From positions 126,817 to 190,816 of the forward strand of contig PDUO01000020.1 in the NCBI GenBank assembly GCA_003008705.1: 64,000 nt of DNA, in the 5' to 3' direction. A program made the position numbers and the translations under genes. Below, piece by piece: positions 50,066 to 61,140 of this stretch; within the stretch, counting starts at the first letter, position 1; each line of letters opens with the position of its first letter. The notes beneath the pieces were generated by a model. It did not search any database. It was not told the DNA's origin and worked only from the letters and a program-made list of their open reading frames with translations. Source of the stretch: Pezicula radicicola (lineage: Eukaryota > Ascomycota > Leotiomycetes > Helotiales > Dermateaceae).

Positions 50066-51822
50066 ATGCCCTCTATTTCTTCCCTCGCAGGGCGATTTGA
50101 GGAGAAGAAGTCAGTGGGCAAGAAGGTTAAATGTTTGTCTGTCATTTTCCATACGGCTCAATATTCTAACAACGCATTACAGTTCTGCTTCTTGGTGAAA
50201 CTGCCAATTCGGCGGAAGAAGTCAAGCTTGTCCGTAAACTTGGTAAGCTCATTGTACACATCTCCAAGACTAAGTCACTGCTAACTATTTCCGATGTAGA
50301 CTTTTTCATTCTTACATACTGTTGTTTCAGTTTCTTCTTCAATTACCTCGATCGTGCGGCTTTCGCAAATGCATACGTTGACGGCCTCAAGATAAGCCTT
50401 GGGTTGAGCGCAAATCAGTACAATTATTTGTTGTCTATCACAACCGCAGGGTGAGTTACATAGCTGCATTTATAAGCGCCGATTGCTAAAACCTCTCAGA
50501 TATGTTATCGGTCAAATCCCTCATGGCATCATTATTCAGAAAATTGCCCCGCGTATCTGGATGCCATCCATGGTGGTGTGCTGGGCCGGATTGGTCATGT
50601 GTAGCGCAGCTTGCAAGACCTATTCTCAATTGATGGCTGTCCGGTTCTTTCAAGGGCTTGTGGAGGCTAGCACATATTCCGGTACCCTCTACATTATTGG
50701 GTCCTGGTACAAACCCTATGAGATTGCCAAGAGGACTGCCATTTTTACTGCATCAGGCCAAGCGGGAACTATGTTTGCTGGTGTAATGATGACGGCTATT
50801 CATAAAGGAATGAACGACTATGCCGGTCTCTCTGGCTGGCAATGGGTCTTTATAATTGACGGCATCATTACCTTACCTATTGCCATCATGGGATTCATAT
50901 ATTTCCCAGACACTCCTGAGCTCACCAGAGCTCCGTTCCTTGGGTCAAGAGAACGAAAGTTGGCTCTTGACCGCCTTTCACCAAAAACGGCGGACGCTCA
51001 CAACATCGAGTTTTGGTCCCTAACAAGACGTGTTTTTACTTCCCCAGCATTCTACACGCTTATTCTCTTCTCGGTAATTTGCGGTGCTCTAGAAGCATTC
51101 TGTGTGCAGAACTTGATGCTGCTATGGATGAAGTACAATGCCAGCAAATTTTCAGAAACCGCCATTACCACTTACCCGTTGGGCATCTCAGCCGTAGCAA
51201 TTGTCAGCAATCTAAGCGCTTCTGTTTATATTGATGCAACTGGCAATCGAATCTCTGTAGGTATCCTCGCCGGTGGTCTTCAGCTGATCTCTGCTGTACT
51301 CTTGCTTATACCAAACCTTCCTACTGGGGCTACTTTCTTCGCCTTCTATAATGCGGGTACCTCATACATTGTCAATCCGTTGCTCTTTGGATGGGCAAAT
51401 GTTATCTGTCAAAGAGGAGGCGATGATGCTTTGCGATCGATCATTTTATACTCTATGACTGCGTCTTCCAACATTCTGTACACGTTCTGGGGTATCGAAT
51501 TATACCCAGCGACCGATGTGCCTTATTGGAAGAAGGGTGCAATCGCAATGATAGTCATTATTGTTTGTATGATAGCTATGCTATTTGTCGTGGCTTGGGT
51601 AAGTTCTCATTTCTACACTTTCTATAAATTTAAGCCTAACGTATACATATATAGCTTGATAGATATACCGCAAAAACCGAGGAAACGTCCGCTGTTGTCA
51701 TTGAATCTCAATCTGAGATATACAACGAAGTCGATGAAGATGTTGAGGATAAGGAGAAGGGATTATTGGGCAAAGGAGCCGTTGCTGATGCTTCTGGGGT
51801 GATGTCAATACCTGTCAACTAG
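50066..51822 (+). CDS. Dal5/allantoate-permease-like MFS transporter
   Basis: Starts MPSISSLAGRFEE at 50066. Exon 1 ends between about 50120 and 50140 (donor not resolved). Later exons are about 50182-50242, 50300-50450, 50500-51598 and 51655-51822. Family marks of the anion:cation symporter (ACS/Dal5) group are clear: DFFILTYCCFSFFFNYLDRAAFANAYVDG in TM1, GYVIGQIPHGIIIQKIAPR, RFFQGLVEASTYSGTLYIIGSWYKP and GWQWVFIIDGIITLPIAIMGF, then the R-x-F…SPAFYTLILFS second half. These carriers import allantoate, ureidosuccinate, dipeptides, nicotinate and similar anions. The neighbouring amidohydrolases make an amide or peptide-like substrate plausible. The C-tail is acidic (EVDEDVEDKEKG). Confidence 0.88.
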
Positions 51823-52261
51823 TGGTCACTGTCAGATCTGGGTCATTGATCGTCTTACTACAAACTTGGGTTGTGAGCTTGAATACTCATTGCAAGTTCC
51901 AAATAATCATTTTCAAACCACGGTGCTCTTATAATGTAATGCATACTTTGGTAGTGTAGATAGAAAGTTCTGTTAAACAGAAAACGTAAATTACTGCTAT
52001 TCCACGACCTATCCAAAGTGAATGATAGCGTTATTAATTTTTTTAAATAGTATTTCATCAGAGGCAAGACCAATAAATTGCAGTAAATAGTATAAGTACC
52101 TTAACTACTTAACAATTCCTAATCGAGAATTAATTTATAGCTTCTTGTAAGTATTTAGTATATAATTTACTCACTGATCCTATTACTACTGTGATGAGCT
52201 TTATTATATTTTCAAGGAATAATTCCAAGATGTATGAAACTTGTTATAATACAGATTTTGA
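51823..52261. other. convergent intergenic region
   Basis: AT-rich 3' regions of the MFS gene and the amidohydrolase. Nothing else seen. Confidence 0.4.
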
Positions 52262-54026
52262 TTACGAGTTCCATTCACAAGATCTCTCAACTTCGAGCCC
52301 ATCAACACTACTTTTCACTACTCGACCATCCTTCATAACCACTGCAACGGTTTCGTTGGTTCTATCCAGGCATGACACATCATCGAGGGGATTTTCGGTC
52401 AAAAACAAGAGATCTGCATACGCCCCTGGAACAAGCTCGCCAAGAAGGCCTTCCATGCCAAGTTGTTTTGCGCCGTTGATTGTAGCCTGCTTGAGAACAG
52501 TTGGCGAAGAGAGGATTTTAGAACGAACAACAAACTCGTAAGTCTGCATTGGCAAAGTGGGTCCAGTAGTGTCTGTCCCGTAGCACACAATGACTCCAGC
52601 ATTCTCGGCATACTGGATTGCCTTGATTCCAGCATTACCAACAATTGCGTTTTTCCTCAATCCTTCTGGTGTCTCAAATTTATCGTAGGGAGGCATAGTG
52701 ACAAACGTATGTAACGCAAGAGTTGGTGTCAAGAAAATACCCTTTTCGGCCATAATACTTGCAGTCTGTGGTTGAAGCATATTGCCGTGTTCGATACCTC
52801 CGATACCTCCTTCAATAGCATGACGAATTCCACCATCTGTATAACAATGAGCTGTGACAAGAGTCCCTCCCATGTTCTTTGTCGTGGTTGTGATGGCTTT
52901 TAATTCCTCCAGGGTAAATTGAATGCTGTCAAGTTTGTCGGTTGAGGAGGCGATACCACCGCCCGTCTATGATAATTAGCAAATCTTCTGGGACAGTATT
53001 TACGAACTACCTACGCAAACTTTGATGTGATCAGCGCCTTTCTTCATGTTATCACGAGCCGCTTTGATGCATTCAGGCACGCCATCGCAAATTCTTCCCA
53101 ATGCAGAAGTCCCTATTGAGCTTCCCCGACAACAACCACCACTTTCGCCCCAAACTTCAGTGTCATCACCATGACCGCCAGTTTGTGACAGCATTCGTCC
53201 TCCTTGGAAGACTCGAGGGCCAGGAATGAGGAATTCGTCGGTAGCTTTAGCGTGAGCAATTGTCGCACCACCAGTGTCGCTTGTAATTCTCAGTAAACAT
53301 CCGGGAGCTAGGGACACTTATACTAACCGGACTGTTGTGAAGCCATTTGAGAGCATACCTACCAAATATTCAACATACGATTATCTATACGAAGTTCAAC
53401 GTGACATACCGCGTAACAATCCTGCAGATTGGAAAATAGCCGATTCGTGAGGGAACGTAAAAGCTCCGTGAAGAGTCTGCAATTGGATCAATTAAATTAA
53501 CGAATAAAATGGCTTGTTAGTGACCAACATTACTACCATGAACAGCCATCAAATGGACATGACCTGTATCCATATTAGAAGTCAAATTTGCCCATGGGAT
53601 TATATCCTACTGACAGTCAATCAATCCCGGGCAAATAAAGAATCGGCTTGCATCGATTTTTTGTACTTTTGTAGTGCCAAAGAAGAAATCCACTGCCTCA
53701 TCCCTAGAGGTTGTAGGTTCGACGCTAATGATTCGACCTCCAGCAATATGTAGAGTTACCCTCTTGTGAATTTTGGAAGCGCGAGGGTCCACAAGATTTG
53801 CGTTGACAAAGACAAATGGTTTTTGAGGCCCAGGAAGCCATGGTTTTTCTGAGATATCATATTTCGCATCTGGGGGATAAAGCGTTGCAATGTCGACCTC
53901 TTTGCACTCAGGGATATTTGAATGAGAACTAATTGCCATATTTGTGAACTGGGCGGTTGGAAGCTCGGGATCCGAAGATGTGAATGGTTTGAGCGCACGG
54001 CTATTTAGGGAACCTTTGGAACGCAT
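52262..54026 (-). CDS. metal-dependent amidohydrolase (imidazolonepropionase/prolidase-like)
   Basis: Six exons on the minus strand: 54026-53615, 53563-53529, 53476-53410, 53358-53328, 53279-53015 and 52966-52262. Phases agree, giving 504 residues from 54026, or 475 if translation starts at the ATG at 53939. The donor after 53529 is weak (GTTGGT), so that junction is least certain. Signatures of the amidohydrolase superfamily are FICPGLIDCHVHLMAVHG (metal HxH), GFTTVRDTGGAT, HIKVC-TGGGIAS, LVTAHCYTDGGIRHAIEGG and GGIEHGN, YGTDTTGP (late metal Asp), and the ATINGAKQLGMEGLLGELVPGAYADLLFL closing block. It should hydrolyse an amide, peptide or cyclic amide in the cytosol. It is divergent from the propeller-amidohydrolase gene, with a shared upstream region. 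Confidence 0.88.
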
Positions 54027-54605
54027 CTCGTAGACTGAGAAGAGAATTTGATGATTGATTCTTACCAATGGTGAAATTGAGGTTTATTGAATAAGATATA
54101 TGTTTATTGTAGCCATCTTAACATGTATTCAATCTCTATCATCAAACGGCAGTTGCTGATTGGACTAGATGCTGCAGGAGAGTTGGAAAAGGACATCGGA
54201 TCTGGGGCCGTTAGTTGGGGTCTTGATCGCCAGCCACCGGCGACTAACTTCTAACTGATGGAAGTTGGACGCCGTTACTAATCGAAGTAATTCACCGACG
54301 TTTCCAACAACTCTCCGTACTCCGTATCCAATATACAGTATACACTGAAAAGATAATGAATCATACAGACATATTGCCCAATGTCCACTCTTCCCCATTC
54401 CCCGTCTATTATTATGCTACCGAGGACTAAGTCATCTTCCAAAGGGAGGAAATAGCGACCAAGCGGAAGCAAAATATAGTTACAGTAAATGTCACAGCAA
54501 TAAGATGTTGTATGGTGAATCTAGATACATGTAATTTCTTTCACCATTATACTTGCGGTTCCAAGCAATAATCATCCACACTGCTACCGATGATAACCGA
54601 TATTC
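54027..54605. promoter_or_regulatory. shared upstream region of two amidohydrolase genes
   Basis: About 580 bp separates the divergent starts at 54026 (minus) and 54606 (plus). It includes TATATG near 54095 and TATA-like AATATACAG near 54330. A bidirectional promoter giving co-expression is likely from the layout; no specific factor site is claimed. Confidence 0.4.
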
Positions 54606-57600
54606 ATGGATTCAAAATACAGGCCTTTAGTTGTTCCTCGAGCCGCCTCTAATTCTCCTCTCGTCAAACTGTTGATACACAGTTTTGCAGTCGTTGGATT
54701 CGCCTCAGTCATCACGTCTCTTTTTTCTCAATGGCAGCTTTATATCTTTCACCCAATGCCAATTCAGACCTCGAATGACATATTTCCTGACACAGATTAT
54801 CCCCTCCGACAAGCTACTGAGCCATGGGATATCTCCAAGTCATTCCCATATCCAAGAAATTTTTCGAAAGAAGTTTCAGAAGGAACCTGGCTTCGAATCG
54901 CTACACATCCATTGAGGAAGGAGATTGTCTTTGATATGCTAGGCGACCTCTATTGTATGCACATCAATGGAGACCGCTTGACTGAAGCAAAGCCGTTTTT
55001 ACAAGGAGTTCCTTACGACAAAGAGGCCGAGTTCTCTCCAGATGGGTCAAAAATTGTGTATATCTCGGATGCTGGCTTTGGAGTTGACAATATATGGACA
55101 TTACCATATTCTACTTGCGAAGAGATGTCAACACAGCCCACAGAATCTATCAGATCTTCTGCGATACAGCAAACTAACTCAACTTTCCGCTTCTTCTCGT
55201 CCCCTGCTTTCCATCCAACGCTTCCAGTCCTGATTGCAACCAAATGGTACCTCACAGGCCGCCCTAATGGTGCTAGTGAGATCTGGGAGTTCCCTTTGCT
55301 GGACATCACGTCTCATCAACTTCCCGAGCGTGGAGGGAAGCGTATTTTGGCGCGAAACCTGCCGGCATCATGGGGGAAAGACAAGTATATGGAGAGCCAG
55401 CTGGGAGCCGAGCAAGGACGCTACATTGGAAAAGTTGGTGATGGGATTATCTTTACCAGGAATGTTAGAGATGACGATTCGGGGAAGTTTTCTTACAACA
55501 AAGATGTCCACAAAGGCATTAATGCGATATTCTTGTTTAACATAACCACAAGACACACTACTCAACTTGTCGATGCATTTCCTGGAGGAGCTAATATGCC
55601 ACGAATGTCTCACGACGGGCAAACTCTTGCTTTTGTCCGTAGGGTCAAAGAAAAAAGCGTTCTGGTACTGAAACACCTTCAGTCTGGCACATTACACTAC
55701 GTCTGGAGCGAGTTGACTTATGACCTAAGTATGATCCCAGCCTTCATGGGGGCATATCCAAACTATGGATTCTCAGCAAACGACGATTCTATCATCATTT
55801 GGTCTAGCGGTCATATCTACGAAATACCTCTAGCTTTCAATAGACTCAAAGAGCGCGTCGCTTCTCCTTCCACTCCCCCTCGGAAGCTACCCTTTAGAGC
55901 TCAGATTAATCTCGTACTTGGCGACACACGCTACAGTGAGACCGACATCAGATCAGAAGAACTTGCTGATGAAGGACGAGTACGTGCGCTCCGAGGACTT
56001 CGTAGTGACTGGAAAGGTGAAAATATTGTTTTTGAAGCAGCGGGAGATACCTATCTGCTAGACATTAACAAAAAGCAGAAAACAATGCTCTCCAAACATC
56101 ATCCAGAATCACAGTACTATGGACCTTCTTTCGTTCACCACACTCCTTACATACTCCACGCTCGATGGTCAGATTCAAATTTGACCACTTTTGAGCTCAT
56201 CGACATAGATTCTAATACTCGGGCTCATATAACAGGCATTCCCCGAGGCAGATACATATCACCGGTCATATTTAACCGCAAAATTGCTTTCGTTAGAATC
56301 GGCAAAGATTACATGTTAGGTGACGTTGAGGAGACAGCCTTTGAAGGTGTATGGATCGGAGACATCCAGCTACCTAGTGACGGTGAATCTGAAGGATCAG
56401 CTTTGGTTACAAACCTGAATTTAATCGATGGCTCCAAGACGAGTCAAGACACTAAACTTGACTTCAAGATTGTTGAAGAGAAATCTTTCCTACTTATTTT
56501 AAACTCAAATTCGATAACTCAGCATGATGTTGAAGGAGGTACCAACAAAATCATTTCGACAGGTAAGACATCTGTTGAGATGGCGATCTCAGTGGCTGCG
56601 TCATCCTTGAATCCATCGTGGTCAAAACTAGTTCGCAATATCATCTCCCCTGAATTACCTCAGCTTGTGGCTTTCCGAGACTTTCAACACATATGGATTG
56701 GACAGATTGATAACGAACGCCGCTTCGACATCTGGAGTAAGCCTGGCGACCCTTTGTCTCCAAAATATTTGCTGAGGCTTTCTGAAGATGGAGGCCACGA
56801 TGTTAGCTTCAGTGGTAATGGGCTAAGAATATTCTGGTTATTTGGTTCGTCACTTCGTGTGCCCTATTAAGAAAATTACTTATTGGCCACAGGACCTCAC
56901 CTAAGCTATGTTTCTGTCCCAGGAGTATGGGGAGAATGTGCAACTGCTTCGTCTTCCTCCCGCGATTCCGGTACATGCGTTGCATCTCTAGTACAGTCGC
57001 AAGAGATCGATGTAGGTTATAGAACAGATCTGAATAACATGAAGCAAGATTCTGGCGGAAAGGCAGTGGCATTCTTGAACGCAACAATAATTCCTATGGA
57101 CCTCTCCATACCTAAAATCATCGAGAGGGGAACTGTGGTAATTCAAGGTGGCGTTATCATATATTGCGGGGTTCACAACCAAACCTCTATCCCTAAAGAT
57201 GCCCATACAATGGATTTATCAGGTGGTTCCATCTTGCCCGGCTTCATTGATATCCATGGTCATTGGGGTGGTTTTCTTTCCCAATACCCTAGCATTAGCT
57301 GGGAACTCGAGTCTTTCCTTGGCTATGGTATTACTACTATTCACAACCCCTCTTCGAAGAATGTTGGAGGGTATGCTGAACGAGCCTTGGTTGAGAAGGG
57401 AGCTATCTATAGACCAAGAATCTACCATACAGGTGATGTTCTCTATGGTTCCACACAGCCAAATGTCTACACTGAAATTAACTCACTCGAGGACGCTAGA
57501 GCTGCACTCTTACGTATCAAGGTTGAGGGAGGAGAATCTTCATTCTCCGCGAAGAATTATCAACTTCCAGCCAGATCTGCGAGGCAGAGGTTGCTGCTTG

Positions 57601-58331
57601 AAGCAAAGAAGCTTGATATGTTGATTGTGCCTGAAGGTGGATGGAATTTTGATTGGGATATGTCATATTTTATTGATGGAATGACAAGCCTCGAGCATCC
57701 AGTCCCTATTCCTGAGCTCTTTGATGACGTCTTGTCGCTTATCGAAGCTTCAGGGAGCTCATACACCACAGCTGCTGTCATGAACTACGGCGGCTTGTTT
57801 GGACAAAATTGGATACACCAACAGAACGACATTCCTGAAAACGAAAAACTGAGGAAGTACGTCAAACATGACATTCTTGAATCACTGACAGAAGTAAAAA
57901 AGGCCCCTAATCACTCATATCAATTCTTTAACACTTCTATCTCTACGTGGAAACTTGCTCAGCGGGGCGTCAGAACAAATATTGGCGCTCATGGTGAACA
58001 ACCAATTGGCTTCTTATTTCATTCTGAGATGCTTATGCACGCTATTGGAGGACAGTCACCGTATGATGTTTTGAGAGGAGCGACCATTAATGGAGCAATT
58101 TCCCTCGGTCTTAACTCTTCGATTGGGTCTATTGAACAGGGGAAACTGGCTGACTTGGTTATATATCCTGCTGGGATTGATACCATTGAGAAAGTCTGGA
58201 ATAGATCTATGGATATGCAATATGTTGTAAGAGGGGGAAGAATATTTGAGGTTAGCGATGGACTTGTAGAGATGTGGCCTAGGACAGGACGAAGACAGAG
58301 GAGAGGCAGGATTAACCCCGAAGACGAATAG
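54606..58331 (+). CDS. membrane-anchored beta-propeller amidohydrolase (1225 residues)
   Basis: Two exons, 54606-56844 and 56893-58331, joined by a 48-nt intron (3678 nt, 1225 residues, in phase). Residues about 20-46 are a hydrophobic anchor or uncleaved signal (LIHSFAVVGFASVITSLFSQW). Residues about 90-760 are TolB/WD40-like propeller blades (EAEFSPDGSKIVYISDAGFGVDNIWTL, MPRMSHDGQTLAFVRRV, GGHDVSFSGNGLRIFWLFG). The C-terminal 450 residues are an amidohydrolase: LPGFIDIHGHWGG (HxH), SLEHPVPIPE, GAHGEQPIGFLFHSEM and the ATINGAISLGLNSSIGSIEQGKLADLVIY end block. The propeller-plus-amidohydrolase layout is common in bacteria and uncommon in fungi as far as I know. The catalytic part probably faces outside or a secretory lumen. 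Proximity to the Dal5-like carrier suggests a shared substrate. Confidence 0.9.
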
Positions 58332-59053
58332 ATCTTCGTTTAGTTAAGCAGGAGATGCACCCAGTATCATACCGGTATGGAAATTCTGATGCTTCCAAAG
58401 GCGGGTTCCGAATTACCTACCTAGGTGGGTAGGTATAGCATGTGATTTCAGAGCTTACGGCGTTCTAAAATCTCACATCATTCGTAAAATCAAGAATTGA
58501 TTTAGTATGATTTTTTTTTACACTATTTGTATATAATCTAACACCATTTAAAGCAACTGCTAAATCCCTGTAAGGAAGTTTAAAAAGCTTGGGAATCTTA
58601 TAGAATAGATAGGCATCTACGCTCTCTTTTTTAAAGTTTTAAAATCGACCGATTCAAGCAATTATTATATATGCGAAGGCAGGCTTGGCTATATAGGGGA
58701 GTGGCAGGGGGTGGTGTAGAACCTATAGGGATCCTGCCGGGCTTATAAGCGACGGCTCCAGCCTTCTGATCAATGCGGGGTCTCGCGAGTTTGTACTACT
58801 CGTACTGAGGACGAATAAACGTTAAATTGAACGTAGCTCGTCACCTAATAATTAACGTTTATTCATCCCTAGTACGAGTACCACATACGCCAACAGAAAA
58901 TAATGATACATAAGTAGGAGTCTTAGCATTCTGAATCGTCTATCTTCGCTGTTATCCCATATAATTCCTCTTGGTTTAGTTACAGGAAGGGTTTCCCTTT
59001 TCGCCTTCTTATAGGCATAGATAAGTACTTCGAATACACAATCACTCTGGAAT
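58332..59053. other. intergenic with an inverted repeat
   Basis: Between two plus-strand genes. It has CCTACCTAGGTGGGTAGG near 58418 and a 29-bp inverted repeat at 58797-58880 (annotated separately). Otherwise nothing recognised. The last 100 bases should hold the promoter of the flavin monooxygenase. Confidence 0.45.
58797..58880. repeat. 29-bp inverted repeat with 26-nt loop
   Basis: The left arm (58797-58825) ends GAATAAACGTTAA. The right arm (58852-58880) is its reverse complement with 26 of 29 positions matching, and two of the three mismatches lie side by side. It could be a foldback element, a palindromic factor-binding region, or a transposon terminus. GC content is near that of the flanks. 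Confidence 0.65.
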
Positions 59054-61140
59054 ATGGCTACTAGTAAGTTGCATGATGTTGTAGCTAATCAACAGCGTGC
59101 TAACCATGAGCACTTGAATAGGCGCCCACACGCTCTCATTGAACGATGACTTGGACAAGTATCCCGAATACCCTCCAAAGGGTGATCTGCGGAAGATGAT
59201 GTCGCAGCATCCCCTGCCCGTCATTGCTCCAGGGACAGTGGACTCGGCTTCCATGGGCGGCGAAGAGCCCACTAATCAGACGCTCGCTGTGCTGAACACA
59301 CTCAACACTGCTCTGGCCACCGACGATGCTAAAATGCTAGAGAGCTGCTTCTTTGCTGGGCAGGCGTATTGGAGGGACCAGCTGGCGCTGACCTACCACC
59401 TACGTACCTTTGCCACCTCGCACGTGATTGCCACGAGCTTGTCGGAGACCAAGAGGCTCAGAGAGTTTACTGGGGGTTTCGAGATTGAGGGCAAAGCACA
59501 GTTCATACCGGCTACGCCTGTTCTTGTAAGATACCTACTTACCTTCTCAGTTTTACTCTTATGATAACCCGACCGACCATCTCAAGAGGGTGTCGTGGCC
59601 TAAGAGAAGATGCAGATGACTAACACATTCTTTATTAAAACAGCAATTTATCGACTGTAGGCTTGCCTTTAGGACTGGCTTGCCAGCCGCCACGTGCAGT
59701 GGGAGGGTAGTGCTCTTGCCCGTTGAAACCAAGGAGCAAGAAAATGGCAACAAGTCACTCGCATGGAAGATCTGGATTCTAAGCACCAAGCTCGAGAACT
59801 TAGACTTACACCCCGAGGATGAGGCTCTGCTCCAGTCTCCCGGTAGACAGCTAGACGGCCTCGAAACGTTCGAAACAGACGTCTTCATCGTCGGAGGCGG
59901 AAACGCGGCTGTGACTCTCGCGGCGCGCTTGAAAGCCCTGGGCGTGGACAGCATCATGGCCGAGCGAAATGCCCACGTCGGCGACAACTGGGCCCTGCGC
60001 TACGACTACCTGAAGTTCCACCTCCCCACGGCATTCTGCGAGCTGCCATACATGTGCTACGACAAGGAGCAACAATCCCCACACTTCCTAACCAGGGACG
60101 ACTTGGCCAAACATGTACGACGCTACGTGGCAGCATTTAGCCTCAACATCATCACCTCGGCTGAGATCATCCAGACGACTCTGATGCAGGACAAGCGCTG
60201 GTGCGTCAAGTTCCAGACGCCCGCTGGCACATGCACTGCCGTTACCAAGCACCTCGTCCAAGCGACAGGCATCGCGTCGCAGAAGCCCTGGCTCCCGCCC
60301 ATGGCAGACGAGCAGCTGTATAGAGGCATCAGTGTGCACTCGGCGAAGTTCAAGAATGCCACGGAGCTGAAGAATCAGGGCGCCAGCTCTGTCCTCGTCA
60401 TCGGCTCAGCTAACACGGCGTTCGATGTGCTTGAGGACTGCCACGCTGCCGGGCTCCAGACGACTATGGTTGTGCGGTCGCCGACATACATTGTGCCTAT
60501 CGAACACGTCTGCGATAATCTCAGCCTTGGCGCTTATAATTCTGGCGTTGAGGCGACTGACAGGCTCTTCTTAACGCTGCCGGCAGTCGTAGACAGCCAG
60601 CTAACACAAAACCTGTTCGCGCACCTAGCCTCGCAAGAGCCTAACCGCTTCTCAGCTCTTGCCGCGGCTGGCTTTCCCGTCTTCGACAGCCGGCACCCCG
60701 ATGCCTCATTAATGCACAACCTAATCGAGCTCGCTGGCAAGCACTACGTCGACATTGGAGGCACGGCGCTGCTAGCCGAGGGCAAAGCTAGTGTTAAGGC
60801 CGGCGTCGAGCCTGTAGCATACACGGCCACGGGGCTGCGGTTCACTGACGGCAGCGTCGCCGACGCCGACGCTGTGGTTTGGTGCACAGGGTTTGCGGAC
60901 AAGAACGCGCGTGATACGGTCGTTGAGATATTCAAAACAAAACTTCCTGTTGACGCTACGTGGGGTGTTGACCAAGAGGGCGAGGTTCGCGGAATGTGGA
61001 AGCGCCATTTGCGTCTTGATAATTACTGGGTTATGGGTGGCCACACGCAGCAGCACCGTTGGCACTCGCGGACTCTGGCCCTGCAAATAAAGGCTGCTCT
61101 TGAAGGGGTTTTGCCGCCGGCTTATCGGAATGAGCTTTAG
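59054..61140 (+). CDS. flavin-containing monooxygenase with GC-rich codon use
   Basis: Three exons: 59054-59063 (10 nt, MATS…), 59122-59525 and 59644-61140. They total 1911 nt (636 residues) in phase. The tiny first exon rescues a start; without it the frame begins at an internal ATG. The first intron has GTAAGT, GCTAAC and ATAG. The N-terminal 190 residues include an NTF2/SnoaL-like stretch (LAVLNTLNTALATDDAKMLESCFFAGQAYWRDQLALT). The FAD motif FIVGGGNAAVTLAARL follows, then NWALRYDYLKFHLP and VLVIGSANTAFDVLEDC (NADPH loop), ending WCTGF and GHTQQHRWHSRTLALQIKA. This is the usual layout of fungal YUC/FMO-like enzymes of about 600 residues that oxygenate small molecules. Codons are markedly GC-ending, unlike the neighbours. 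Confidence 0.92.
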
